64,000 nucleotides of DNA. Source: Candidatus Thiodubiliella sp. (GTDB lineage Bacteria > Pseudomonadota > Gammaproteobacteria > PS1 > Pseudothioglobaceae). The translations under genes and the position numbers were made by a program. The notes beneath the pieces are model-generated. The model made no database searches, had not been told where the DNA came from, and saw nothing but the letters and a program-made list of their open reading frames with translations. Numbering within the stretch: position 1 is the stretch's first letter; each line of letters starts with the position of its first letter. Location: assembly GCA_029237605.1 (NCBI GenBank), contig JAQRGB010000012.1, positions 112,735-176,734 of the forward strand. Reading direction: 5' to 3'. Positions 42,777-51,830 of this stretch are shown in pieces.

Positions 42777-43034
42777 TTATTTTAAATCTTTTTTTATTAA
42801 TTCAAGTGTTTCACTCATACAATCAACAATCTGACCATTTTTTATCAATTTTTGGCAGATTTGGCTTGGCGATTGCATCTGACCAGTTATGAGCCACAAT
42901 GCATATTCAGGAAATCGCTTACAAATACGCTCAATCTTGGCAGACCCTACCTCTTTAGTTTTGCCAGATTCTATTTCTCGCACTCTTCTACCTGAATATA
43001 ACCCCCTTAATTTAACAAATTGAGAGATGAACAT
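42777..43034 (-). CDS. phage repressor-like HTH protein
   Basis: 85 residues from the ATG at 43034 (MFISQFVKLRGLYSG); the frame is open 26 codons further upstream but with non-typical residues. The pattern VREIESGKTKEV, then RFPEYALWLITGQM, is common in small phage and island regulators with an HTH fold. Divergent from the small phage ORF at 43073, as expected for a repressor controlling an early operon. Confidence 0.6.
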   Translation of the reverse strand: MFISQFVKLRGLYSGRRVREIESGKTKEVGSAKIERICKRFPEYALWLITGQMQSPSQICQKLIKNGQIVDCMSETLELIKKDLK

Positions 43035-43072
43035 GACAAACAAAAATAACACACTAACAGGAGTAAATTTAA

Positions 43073-43300
43073 ATGACAATAATAGAAATGCCTGAAATTT
43101 CTGCCAAAGCATATGCAGAACTCAATAAATTATCAAAAGCAAAAGCAAATTATATGTGTTTGACGAAAGAATTACCTTGTCGTAAGATTGGAAAATATCC
43201 AAAAAGTGGCACTAGGGATTTGCGTATTTAGTGGGTTAATTTGGAAAAAATCAAAGCACAATTAGAAAAAGAGCAACTAGAAGTAGAGCAATTAGAATAG
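43073..43300 (+). pseudogene. small phage ORF with in-frame amber stop
   Basis: MTIIEMPEIS to RDLRI is 52 residues, then TAG at 43229-43231, after which the same frame continues WVNLEKIKAQLEKEQLEVEQ to a second TAG at 43298-43300. The second part is a regular heptad-like coiled coil, so the stop probably interrupts a 75-residue protein. I do not recognise the family. It opens the rightward early operon of the remnant. Confidence 0.5.
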
Positions 43301-43311
43301 TTATAAAAAAT

Positions 43312-43569
43312 ATGTACAAGATTGAAATGGTAAGCGTTGTTTTTATAACTCAGTTCGCTTTTATATTTTTTAAATATTTAAACATCAGAATTATCGCTAA
43401 AGCGCATGTATTTAAATCGGTATTTATGACTTTTTTAATCCAATCTACTTGGTTGATTAGTACCGCAATTGGAGTAAAAGCAATTTGGGACGCAGAAGTA
43501 GTGATAATAATTGCTTATTTGCTATCAGGCATGCTTGGTTCATATTTTAGTTTCAAGGTGTCAGTATGA
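43312..43569 (+). CDS. small phage membrane protein
   Basis: 85 residues with two or three hydrophobic segments (VVFITQFAFIFF, SVFMTFLIQSTWLISTAIG, VVIIIAYLLSGMLGSYFSF). No family recognised. Overlaps the primase start by 4 bases (ATGA), so it belongs to the same operon. Could be holin-like or a superinfection-exclusion type protein; neither is supported beyond size and topology. Confidence 0.55.
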   Translation: MYKIEMVSVVFITQFAFIFFKYLNIRIIAKAHVFKSVFMTFLIQSTWLISTAIGVKAIWDAEVVIIIAYLLSGMLGSYFSFKVSV

Positions 43570-44354
43570 ATACAGGTCGTATCAACCAAATTAAAGAGGT
43601 AAGTAATCTAGGGGAAATTGTAAAGGACTTTGGCGTAAGCCTTAAGTCTCAGCGTGGCAAATGCCAGTTTTGCAAATCTAAGACAACATCATTTGGAATT
43701 AAAGACACATACTTTAATTGTTTTAAATGCGAAGCAAAAGGCGATGTAATAGAGTTTGTACGACAAGCACAATCCATTGTCTTTGTGGATGCAATTAAGT
43801 TTTTGGGTAATAGAGCTGGCATATCAACCGATGTGTCTATCACTAAAGTAGCCGGCGCTGAACCTAAGGCGGCCGCTAAGATGTATCTCGAGACTGAACG
43901 CAAATTAAATATCAAAGACGAATGGTATGAGCAAGAGACATTTGGTTATGGTAATAAGCACACTGCTACAGTCCGATTTTATCTAGACCATGAGCGCAAG
44001 TGGTTTTGGGAAAGATATGTTGATGGGCATTTGTTCGATCGCAATTTTAATTGCACCAAGGGTGGTAGTTATGGTTTTGGCTGGCAACCACCAGGGCAAA
44101 AAATCCAAACAGGCAATGAGGTCTACATTACTGAGACTATATTTGATGCCATTAGTTTATTTCAATTAGGCAAAAAGGTAGCAACGGCATTGAGTTGCCA
44201 TTCATTGCCTGTTGATTTAATTAAAAATCACTTAAACGCCAAGTGGATGATGGCTTTTGACGGAGATGAGGTAGGTAGACAATCCGCCATTAAAGCCAAG
44301 AGCAAAAGCTTTATTTATAAGGCATGTGGGATTTTATTTTTATTTGGCTTTTAA
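43566..44354 (+). CDS. phage DNA primase (zinc-ribbon plus Toprim), C-terminally truncated
   Basis: 262 residues. A CHC2-like zinc ribbon (CQFCKSKTTSFG, CFKCEAKGDVIEFV) occupies residues 30-75, a linker follows, and a Toprim domain begins near 180 with YITETIFDAIS (catalytic Glu) and MMAFDGDEVGRQSA (Asp-x-Asp). After AIKAKS the protein ends in an unrelated hydrophobic tail (GILFLFGF), so the helicase or remaining part present in many phage primases is missing. Product of the decayed element. Its G+C content is visibly higher than that of neighbours. Confidence 0.8.
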   Translation: MNTGRINQIKEVSNLGEIVKDFGVSLKSQRGKCQFCKSKTTSFGIKDTYFNCFKCEAKGDVIEFVRQAQSIVFVDAIKFLGNRAGISTDVSITKVAGAEPKAAAKMYLETERKLNIKDEWYEQETFGYGNKHTATVRFYLDHERKWFWERYVDGHLFDRNFNCTKGGSYGFGWQPPGQKIQTGNEVYITETIFDAISLFQLGKKVATALSCHSLPVDLIKNHLNAKWMMAFDGDEVGRQSAIKAKSKSFIYKACGILFLFGF

Positions 44355-44705
44355 ATCTTAAATCACGCCGCACAATAACTATATTCTATTTAGGCACAAA
44401 AAGAAGGCATTTTAGAATGAGCGCTTCGGTGATTAAAATTCTTTACTCAAAATAATTTTTTTCACCTAAAAACTACTTATGAAATTTAACATATTTAAAA
44501 ATATGTTAATATGTCTATAATTAGAGCTAGGAATATTTTTTTTAAGCATATTTAAAATTACTTTATTGCCAACAAATTATAAATATTATTCGTCTCCGCA
44601 CCCGGACACCATATTTAAAAAACTTGTAAAAACACAGGCTTTTTATTTTGAAGCGAATGAAAAGATGAAGTAAAATTCAACAATATTATTATTTGGAAGC
44701 TGTTT
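44355..44705. other. 351-bp region with degenerate att-like sequence
   Basis: No gene. It contains the dead right end of the element and, at about 44595-44616, CCGGACACCATA resembling the tRNA-Leu 3' end at 41640-41651. The similarity is short (about 11 of 14 with a shift) and may be chance. From 44620 to 44705 the leader of ridA begins. Confidence 0.45.
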
Positions 44706-45107
44706 ATGCAAAAAGATACTATCTTAACTAACAAAGCACCTAAAGCAATTGGCGCCTATTCTCAAGCAGTCGCAGTAACTGGCGGCACAACAGTCTATTT
44801 ATCAGGACAAATTCCTTTAATACCTGAGACAATGGAAATGATTGATGGTGATATTAGTCAACAAATTCATCGAGTATTTAAGAACTTAATGGCCGTGTGT
44901 GAAGCAGCAGGTGGTGATTTGAACGATATTATAAAACTCAACATTTTTTTGACAGATTTAAGTAATTTCTCAACAGTAAATGAGATTATGGCACAATATT
45001 TTTCTCAGCCTTATCCTGCACGTGCAGCCATTGGTATTAAAGAATTACCACTAGATGCACAAGTGGAAATAGACGGTATTTTACTTAAAAAAGACTGCCA
45101 TAAGTAA
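44706..45107 (+). CDS. ridA: RidA-family enamine/imine deaminase
   Basis: 133 residues. GAYSQAV near the N-terminus, LSGQIPL and the C-terminal [20 protein letters not shown] with the substrate-binding Arg are RidA signatures. It hydrolyses reactive enamines from PLP enzymes. First gene after the phage remnant, 21 bases upstream of recG. Confidence 0.95.
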   Translation: MQKDTILTNKAPKAIGAYSQAVAVTGGTTVYLSGQIPLIPETMEMIDGDISQQIHRVFKNLMAVCEAAGGDLNDIIKLNIFLTDLSNFSTVNEIMAQYFSQPYPARAAIGIKELPLDAQVEIDGILLKKDCHK

Positions 45108-45128
45108 ATAAGGACGGTCTTAACAATA

Positions 45129-47218
45129 ATGAAATTATCTAATTCAATCATTTCAATCAAAGGATTAGGGCCAAAAGCACGAGATAAATTAAATGCAATT
45201 GGTATTTATAATCTAGAACATTTGTTATTTCAACTACCCTTTCGCTATCAAAATAAAACATCAATTACACCACTAAATAAGGTACATGCTGGTGATGAGA
45301 TCTTGGTGCAACTAACCATTGAGAGTATAGAAACTCCACCAACAAGACCTAGTGCTAAAACTAGCCAATTATTATGTTATCTTATTGATAAGAACAATCT
45401 GCACTTATTATTGCGATTTTTTCATTTTAATCAATATCAAAAACAACAATTGGTGCGTGGTAATATTATTCAATGTTTTGGCGAAATAAAAATTGGCAAA
45501 GATGGTTTAGAAATGCATCACCCTGAATATCGACTAATTTCTAAAGGACAAAAAACTTTATTAGAAAGAACTTTAAGCCCGATTTATCCATTAACTGGAA
45601 ACATTACCCAAATACAAATGAAAAAATGGATTAATATTGCAATGGATACACTAAAAATATCACCACTAATAGATAATTTTGAATCACTACCAAATCATTC
45701 TATGCCGTCATTAAAACAAGCATTAGAAACATTGCACCATCCAAAAGAAGATGAAAATCTAGAGCAAATTGAAGAATTTAAACACATTGCGCAACAACGA
45801 TTGATTATTGAGGAATTATGCGCACAACAACTTAGTTTGCTTAAATTAAAGAAACAGCGCAAGAATAAAGTAGCAAATATTTTTATCATTAAAGATACGC
45901 TATCAAATAAATTGCATAGTAATTTAGGTTTTGAACTAACCAACGCTCAACAGCGTAGAAGTCGGAGGCCAAGCGGTCTTAGGAAGACAAATTGGTATCA
46001 TCCAATCATCCGATGTTAAGGTTGTTGCAAGGTGATGTGGGTTCTGGGAAAACCATTGTTGCAGTTTTTGCTTGTTTACAGGCAGTTGAGAATAATTTTC
46101 AAACAGTAATTATGGCGCCAACTGAGATTTTAGCATCACAACATCTACAAGGTTTTTCAAATTATCTAAATTCTTTAGGTGTTGAAATAGCATTTTTAAC
46201 AGGATCGCAAAATACCAAAACAAGAACAGAACAATCAGAAAAGATACGATCAGGTCAAGCGCAAATAATAATTGGCACGCACGCTCTATTTCAAGATAAT
46301 ATTACCTTTAATAAACTCGGGTTAGTTATTATTGACGAGCAACATAAATTTGGCGTGCATCAGCGCCTATCTTTGGTGCAAAAAGCATACAATACCCCAC
46401 ATCAATTAGTAATGACTGCTACCCCTATTCCACGATCATTAACAATGAGTGCTTACGGAGATTTAGACTCGTCAATTATTGACGAATTGCCTCCTGGTAG
46501 AGTACCAGTACAAACGATTGCACTAAGCAATGAGCGTAAAAATGAAGTAATTAAAAAAATCAAGCAAATATGTAGTATGGGTAATCAAGTATATTGGGTA
46601 TGCACTTTAATTGAAGAATCAGAAGCTTTACGTGCTGAATCTGCCATTAATACACATTATTATTTACAGCAAAATCTACCAAATCACTCTGTTGTACTAA
46701 TTCATGGAAAAATGAATAAAGATGAGAAAAATACTATTATGCAACAATTTGCGCATAATGAGATTAATGTATTAGTAGCAACGACTGTAATTGAAGTGGG
46801 TGTTAATGTTCCAAATACATCGCTAATAGTAATTGAAAATTCAGAACGATTAGGCTTAGCACAATTACACCAATTGCGTGGACGCGTAGGTCGTGGTAAT
46901 AATAAAAGTATTTGCATACTAATGTATCAAGCGCCACTTAGCGCCAATGCCATTCAACGCTTAGATATCCTTAGACATAGTAATGATGGTTTCGTAATTG
47001 CTAATAAAGACTTGGAATTACGAGGTCCTGGAGAGATTCTTGGTACACAACAAACAGGTCTTGCTAATATGAAAATTGCCAATATCGTACGTGATGGGTA
47101 TCTGCTCAAGCAAGTGCATTTTTATTGTGATAAGTTTATCAATGAAAATGAAAAACAACAACAAGCATTAATTCATCGATGGATTGCCCATGACAAATCT
47201 AAATACGCTAATACATAG
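45129..47218 (+). CDS. recG: ATP-dependent DNA helicase RecG, interrupted by adapter
   Basis: Branch-migrating helicase for stalled forks. The first 280 residues give the wedge/OB domain (KGLGPKARDKLNAIGI, HPEYRLI) up to FELTNAQQR, where the type A adapter (45959-45990) breaks the frame. The second part resumes at VSSNHPMLRLLQGDVGSGKT (Walker A) and has DEQHKFGV, TATPIPRSL and ENSERLGLAQLHQLRGRVGRG. Relatives have about ten residues between the two parts, so the 32-base adapter seems to replace rather than add sequence. Total about 690 residues, as expected. Confidence 0.96.
45959..45990 (+). other. sequencing adapter, type A, 32 nt
   Basis: Complete 32-base type A adapter inside recG, read there as [10 protein letters not shown]. 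No barcode-like sequence follows; native recG resumes within a few bases. Confidence 0.97.
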
Positions 47219-47232
47219 GTAAAATATCATTT

Positions 47233-47700
47233 ATGGACACTAGAAACCTTCTTTGGGTAAACTCAGATGCACAAATAACAATACCTGTAGCACTAAAATC
47301 GTGGCTGATTGATGATAAATCACTCACGCAAAAACTCAAACAAACATTTGAGGATTTTTCTGTGAATGTACTATCACAAATACAATGTAGGGCTCACAAA
47401 GATGAAGCAGATTTAATTAATACTAAAGCTAATTGTATTATTCGTGAGGTAGAATTATTGGGCAATCAGCAGGTAGTGGTTTTTGCACGCTCAATAATAC
47501 CAATTACCAATGATACTAAAGATTTACGTACTATTAACGACAAGCCGTTAGGTGAATTTTTATTTAATGACAGTAACATTATACGTGGTGAATTACAAAT
47601 AACGCACACAGGTAATATTTGGGGTAGGCGTTCAACTTTCACCATTGGTAATACTAAATTGTTGGTTAGTGAATTCTTTCTTAAAAATCTTTATGCGTGA
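47233..47700 (+). CDS. ubiC: chorismate-pyruvate lyase UbiC
   Basis: 155 residues. It converts chorismate to 4-hydroxybenzoate, the first committed step of ubiquinone synthesis. The CREV-like IIREVELLG, FARSIIP and WGRRSTF segments are conserved; the last supplies product-binding residues. Overlaps the cmoA pseudogene by 8 bases, so the two formed an operon. Confidence 0.9.
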   Translation: MDTRNLLWVNSDAQITIPVALKSWLIDDKSLTQKLKQTFEDFSVNVLSQIQCRAHKDEADLINTKANCIIREVELLGNQQVVVFARSIIPITNDTKDLRTINDKPLGEFLFNDSNIIRGELQITHTGNIWGRRSTFTIGNTKLLVSEFFLKNLYA

Positions 47701-48420
47701 TAAACTATTTAAAAAAAGACAGATTTAGTTAACTTCACTTTTAATGAAAATGTTGCCAATGTTTTTAATGATATGGTTAGGCGTTCAGTGCCTGGTTATC
47801 AAGCTATGATTGAAATGATCGGTCTTATGGTAAAAATTTATGGGCAAGATAACAGTAATTATTATGATCTTGGCGCATCAACTGGAACAACCTCTTTAGC
47901 GCTAAGCATAAACAACAACCATATCAATAATAGAATTATTGCTGTTGATAATTCGCCAAATATGATAAAAAAATGTGAAGCCAATTTTGCAAATAAATTA
48001 TCAAATTTAGAAACTATTTGCAGTAATATTGAAGATATATATATCGAAAATGCATCTATTGTTGTTCTTAATCTTACTTTACAATTTATCAAACCAGAAA
48101 AAAGGCAGTCACTTATTAATACTTGAGAATTTGGATGTGGGGTGTGCGTAATGAAGCATCATCCATAGACAATTGTATCAGAAAAAATTCATTTTAATGA
48201 TACGCAAAAACAAGATGAAATCTCCAAATTACATGTAGACTTTAAACGTGCGAATGGATATAGCGAATTGGAAATTGCCAATAAACGCCAAGTAATTGAG
48301 AATGTATTAATTACTGACAATGAACAAACACATTTTGAACGATTTAAAAATGCAGGGTTCACTCAAAGCTTTCGTTACTTTCAGTGTCTTAACTTTATAT
48401 CATTTTTGACTGTAAAATAA
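47693..48420 (+). pseudogene. cmoA: cmoA pseudogene (tRNA cmo5U synthase, carboxy-SAM forming)
   Basis: Recognisable CmoA pieces in order: MRDKLFKK from 47693, a stop and frame change near 47730, FTFNENVANVFNDMVRRSVPGY (47735-47805), YDLGASTGTTSLAL, AVDNSPNMIKKCEANF and ASIVVLNLTLQFIKPEKRQS, a stop at 48124, a garbled stretch of about 50 bases, then IVSEKIHF and DFKRANGYSELEIANKR to a stop near 48420. At least two frameshifts or stops and a lost central segment, none at an adapter. CmoA makes carboxy-SAM for cmo5U at wobble position 34; cmoB is not in the window. Confidence 0.9.
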
Positions 48421-48427
48421 AGACATT

Positions 48428-49009
48428 ATGTTGCTAATGATTGACAATTATGACTCATTCACCTATAACCTAGTACAGTATTTTGGCGAGTTAGGGCAAA
48501 CGGTTGAAGTATATCGTAATGACAAAATTACAGTAAGTAAGATTGAAAAACTCAATCCAGAATTCTTAGTTATATCGCCTGGGCCTTGCACACCAAATGA
48601 AGCAGGGATTTCAATTGAAGTAATTAAGCATTTTTCTGGTAGAGTTCCAATGCTTGGTGTATGTTTAGGCTTTCAGTCAATGGTTCAGGCATTTGGTGGT
48701 AATGTGATTGGCGCTAAAAAAATTATGCACGGTAAAATATCACCTGTGTATCATACAAACAAAGGTATATTTAATAATCTCAATAATCCATTAAATGCCA
48801 CACGCTATCACTCACTAGTGGCTGAACAATCTAGCTTACCGAGTTGCTTTGAAATTAGCGCCTGGACTGAAGACAAGCAAGGTGATTGTGATGAAATTAT
48901 GGGTATCAAGCACAAAAAAATGGCAATTGAAGGGGTACAATTTCATCCAGAATCTATTCTGACTGAGCAAGGTCATGAGATGTTAGATAACTTTTTAAAA
49001 GGAGAATGA
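48428..49009 (+). CDS. anthranilate/aminodeoxychorismate synthase glutamine amidotransferase (TrpG/PabA)
   Basis: 193 residues, class I glutamine amidotransferase. [17 protein letters not shown], the oxyanion SPGPCTP, nucleophile GVCLGFQ and catalytic HPES are intact. It supplies ammonia to TrpE and/or PabB for tryptophan or folate. Neither partner is adjacent, so it may serve both. AAAGGAGAATG at its end gives the ribosome-binding site of the next gene, with a 4-base overlap. Confidence 0.93.
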   Translation: MLLMIDNYDSFTYNLVQYFGELGQTVEVYRNDKITVSKIEKLNPEFLVISPGPCTPNEAGISIEVIKHFSGRVPMLGVCLGFQSMVQAFGGNVIGAKKIMHGKISPVYHTNKGIFNNLNNPLNATRYHSLVAEQSSLPSCFEISAWTEDKQGDCDEIMGIKHKKMAIEGVQFHPESILTEQGHEMLDNFLKGE

Positions 49010-49431
49010 GTATGGAAATTTTAGATTTTTTGCGAGATGATGAGCAAATTTTTACTACAATTACACTAGTGATTTTAATTATATTGCTGATTGGTAATAT
49101 TGTTGTAGATAAATTAAAAAAATATAAAGATATCGATCTTAATGCAGCGGTTACACTAATGGATAAAAAAGATTTAATTATCTTAGATGTACGTGAAGAA
49201 AAAGAACGCAATGCAGGTTATATTGTAAATGACACCCATATCCCAATGGGACAAGTTAAAAATAAACTTAGTACCTTGGATAAAAATAAAAAAGTATTAG
49301 TATATTGTCGTAAAGGATCTCGTTCAGCACATATTGCAGGTATGTTAACGCGTAATAAATTTGATCAAGTTTATAACTTAAAAGGTGGTATAAATGCCTG
49401 GAAAAAAGCCAACCTACCTATTAAATCTTAG
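49006..49431 (+). CDS. membrane-anchored rhodanese-like protein (YibN type)
   Basis: 141 residues: one N-terminal transmembrane segment ([16 protein letters not shown]) and a rhodanese domain with [14 protein letters not shown] and the active loop [10 protein letters not shown], including the catalytic Cys. The yibN-grxC-secB-gpsA order of E. coli is kept here except that secB is absent. YibN has been linked to membrane protein insertion; the sulfur substrate, if any, is unknown. Start at 49006, or two codons later at 49012. Confidence 0.87.
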   Translation: MSMEILDFLRDDEQIFTTITLVILIILLIGNIVVDKLKKYKDIDLNAAVTLMDKKDLIILDVREEKERNAGYIVNDTHIPMGQVKNKLSTLDKNKKVLVYCRKGSRSAHIAGMLTRNKFDQVYNLKGGINAWKKANLPIKS

Positions 49432-49440
49432 AGTGTACAA

Positions 49441-49692
49441 ATGAAAAAAAACATAATTTATTGTTCTGACGCTTGTTCATTTTGTCAAAGAGCTTATCAA
49501 TTATTAGAAAGTAAAGGTATTAACTTTAAAAAGCATTATGTCAAAACACCAGATGACTGGAATAAACTAATGGAAAAAACTGGTAAAAATACAGTACCCC
49601 AAATATTTATCAATGATATATATATCGGGGGTTTTGATGATTTATCAGCTGCCAATGCCTCTGGAAAGTTGGAAAAAATCCTTAATCAATAA
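49441..49692 (+). CDS. grxC: glutaredoxin 3-like protein
   Basis: 83 residues, the GrxC length. The active site is CSFC (YCSDACSFCQRA) rather than the usual CPYC, with the cis-Pro TVPQIF and the glutathione-binding GGFDDL. A dithiol glutaredoxin with a Ser in place of Pro would have altered redox potential. Lies between the rhodanese gene and gpsA; its stop overlaps the gpsA start by one base. Confidence 0.92.
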   Translation: MKKNIIYCSDACSFCQRAYQLLESKGINFKKHYVKTPDDWNKLMEKTGKNTVPQIFINDIYIGGFDDLSAANASGKLEKILNQ

Positions 49693-50662
49693 TGAACAAC
49701 AATATTAGTATTATTGGTGCTGGTGCTTGGGGAAGTGCTTTGGCAATTGCCTTGTCAGACAACTTTGATACTATATATTTACACACTCATACACAAGAAG
49801 AAGCTGACACACTACAACCAAAACACCACGCCCTATCGGTAAATTATACATCAAATATAAAACTCACTTTTGGTTTATTACATATACAAGATTCTCACAG
49901 TATTTTAATTGCAGTGCCAAGTTATGGTTTTACTGACACACTGAAAATACTACAGCCACTACTCACAAAAAAACAACATATTGCTTGGGCAACTAAAGGT
50001 TTTGACACTAAAGGGCAATGTTTTTTACATGAAAGTTTTGAATCTATTTTAGATAGACACCCAAGTTGTGTTATTTCAGGTCCTAGTTTTGCCTTTGAAG
50101 TCGCTAGTCGTAAACCAACAGCACTTAGCATTGCTGCAAAAGATAAAAAGATTCAAGATCACTGGGCACAGATTCTAAACACTCAAGTACTTAGGACATA
50201 TACCAATTATGATGTAATTGGTGTGGAAGTTGGCGGTACAGTAAAAAATATTCTGGCAATTGCCGCAGGTATTGCCGCAGGTTTAAACTATGGTGCTAAT
50301 ACTCAAGCAGCTTTAATTACACGTGGATTGGCTGAAATGATACGCTTAGGCGTGGCATTAGGAGCGAAAACATCGACTTTTAATGGCTTATCAAGTCGGA
50401 GGCCAAGCGGTCTTAGGAAGACAAGTCCAAACAGCAACTCCTTGGCAAGGTGTTAGCAAAAAATCAAAATGTAAAACAAGCATTAGATAGTGTTGGTGCA
50501 ACTGTTGAAGGGCTCAATGCCTTAGAGTTAGTATTGTCAATTGCAAAAAAGTATCAAATTGAAATGCCAATTTGTGAACAAGTCAAACAAGTTATTGATA
50601 AAAAAGCAACTCCTAGTGAAGCTGTTAATCAGCTAATGTCAAGATCACGAATTCAAGAATGA
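49692..50662 (+). CDS. gpsA: glycerol-3-phosphate dehydrogenase [NAD(P)+], interrupted by adapter
   Basis: It makes sn-glycerol-3-phosphate for phospholipids. NAD-binding GAGAWGSALA, AWATKGFD, GPSFAFEVA and the catalytic Lys region GGTVKNILAIAAGI are present. The adapter-barcode-adapter block at 50393-50446 follows FNGLSS; the frame resumes at KVLAKNQNVKQAL. The missing stretch normally holds the GLGDL and Ser-Arg-Asn substrate motifs (about 20 residues), so the 54-base block replaces about 60 native bases. It ends in an ATGA overlap with the phosphatase pseudogene. Confidence 0.95.
50393..50446 (+). other. adapter-barcode-adapter block, type A
   Basis: 50393-50424 is the complete 32-base type A adapter; 50425-50434 (GTCCAAACAG) is a 10-base barcode-like sequence; 50435-50446 (CAACTCCTTGGC) is the start of the reverse complement of the type B adapter. 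This is the strand order of a DNBSEQ library molecule and the strongest single proof of artefact. Confidence 0.97.
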
Positions 50663-51171
50663 TTATTAACCTACTAAGATATGGTAAATACAAAGAAATT
50701 ATTTTATATCATGGCAGTTTACTTAACAGAAAAAACTGACAAGAAATGTAAATATCAACAAATAAAAAGCACTAGGATTTTATTGCAACTTTGCTAATAA
50801 TGCGATGTTTGGTATTTGATCGATATTTATCAGAAATATAGAATATTAAAATATAAGTGTTTTATTTATTAAAGGAAATAAAATTTGATGATTGGCAAGA
50901 CAGAAGTGCTAAAAAATAGAACAAGCTACAATTAATAGTTGTTTAAACAAAAATCCGTAAGAACCGGCCATCAGGTGTAAAATATTTATACAATTTCCAA
51001 GCAACTAATATTGTCTACGTTAGAACTAAGAATACAAAAAACAATCAAGGTCAATTAATCTTGATTGTTACTCATACATGGGCAATTAGATCTTGCTTAC
51101 TCAACCTAGATATTGAAAAAATAATTATAATGAACATCGCTTCAGCATCTTATGAACGGTTTAAGCTGTGA
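50659..51171 (+). pseudogene. histidine-phosphatase (phosphoglycerate-mutase-like) pseudogene with seven in-frame stops
   Basis: One unbroken frame of 171 codons from ATG (overlapping the gpsA stop, ATGA) to TGA (overlapping the bax start, GTGA). Stops lie at 50737, 50749, 50773, 50839, 50854, 50917 and 50944; there is no frameshift. Family traces: INLLRYGK in place of the catalytic RHG motif, KEIKFDDWQDRSAKK, and GQLILIVTHTWAIRSC for the second histidine block. It resembles CobC/GpmB-type phosphatases. Loss of the catalytic His and substitution-only decay suggest an older gene death after which no indel has yet been fixed. Confidence 0.82.
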
Positions 51172-51830
51172 AAAAATTATTATTTATTATCACTATAGTT
51201 TATGGTGTTACGGCTCAAGCTTTTAATATATGGAATTTTATTTCATCAATCAATACACAGAATGGGTCAAATTTTAACAAAATAAAGGATTCTAATCGAA
51301 GGAAAATTGCTTTCTTTGCTTACTTATTGCCGATGGTAGAAGTGGAAAATAATAAACTTAACGACACAGATATTAAAGAACTAGTCAGGAAATATAATAT
51401 TAAGAATGAGAGTAAAGAATCATTACTAAGCGCAATAGACACCATTCCCACTTCTTTGGCATTGGTTCAAGCGGCGATTGAATCAAATTGGTGGCGCTCA
51501 AGATTTTCCAAGCACTATAACAATTATTTTGGTCTATCGTGTTTTAAACCTAGTTGTGAAATTGTGCCTAAAAACCAAAAAAAGGCTTTAAGCATGAAGT
51601 TATGGATTTACCATTAGACAATAAATTCATTAAATACTGCCTGCTAAATCTTAATAGTTATTATGCCTATAGGCCTACTAGGACAAATTAGAGCTTATAA
51701 GCGTAAACACAATCTCAAGATCACAAGCTTCTTTATAGGGTTAAGTAAATATTCAGAAGTTGATTATAAAATATATTTAGCTAATCAAAATATTATTAGG
51801 CAAAATAAACTATCTAAATTTGATTATTAG
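51168..51830 (+). pseudogene. Bax-like glucosaminidase pseudogene
   Basis: The first 149 residues are open from GTG: a signal peptide (LLFIITIVYGVTAQA), then IDTIPTSLALVQAAIESNWW and NNYFGLSC, the Bax/FlgJ-type muramidase motif with the catalytic Glu. A frameshift near 51590 moves the frame to HEVMDLPLDNKFIKY and NLNSYYAYRPTRTN, and a second near 51685 to LRAYKRKHNLKITSFF and GLSKYSEVDYKIYL, ending at 51828-51830. So the C-terminal third is in pieces. Neither break has an adapter. It follows the phosphatase pseudogene with a GTGA overlap. Confidence 0.85.

Larger units (their letters stand above)
41563..44620. mobile_element. decayed prophage or phage-satellite remnant at tRNA-Leu
   Basis: About 3 kb. 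Integrase remnant pointing at the tRNA 3' end, a repressor-like gene, small phage ORFs, a membrane protein and a truncated primase, bounded on the right near 44595-44616 by a weak copy of the tRNA end (CCGGACACCAT against CTCGGGCACCAT). Gene order is that of a small integrative element. The integrase is frameshifted, one small ORF has an in-frame stop and the primase is cut short, so it should be immobile. No capsid, tail or lysis genes. Confidence 0.75.

Noticed and set aside
43860..43895. GCGGCCGC and CTCGAG sites 12 bases apart in the phage primase gene, like a cloning polylinker
   Set aside because: They lie in an uninterrupted, protein-like frame (EPKAAAKMYLETERK) and no vector sequence adjoins them. 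Probably chance in a more G+C-rich phage gene.
50659..51171. Stop-codon recoding (alternative genetic code) to explain seven in-frame stops
   Set aside because: All three stop codons are used inside the frame, while other genes in the window end normally at TAA, TAG and TGA, and the catalytic histidine is lost. Pseudogene is the simpler reading.
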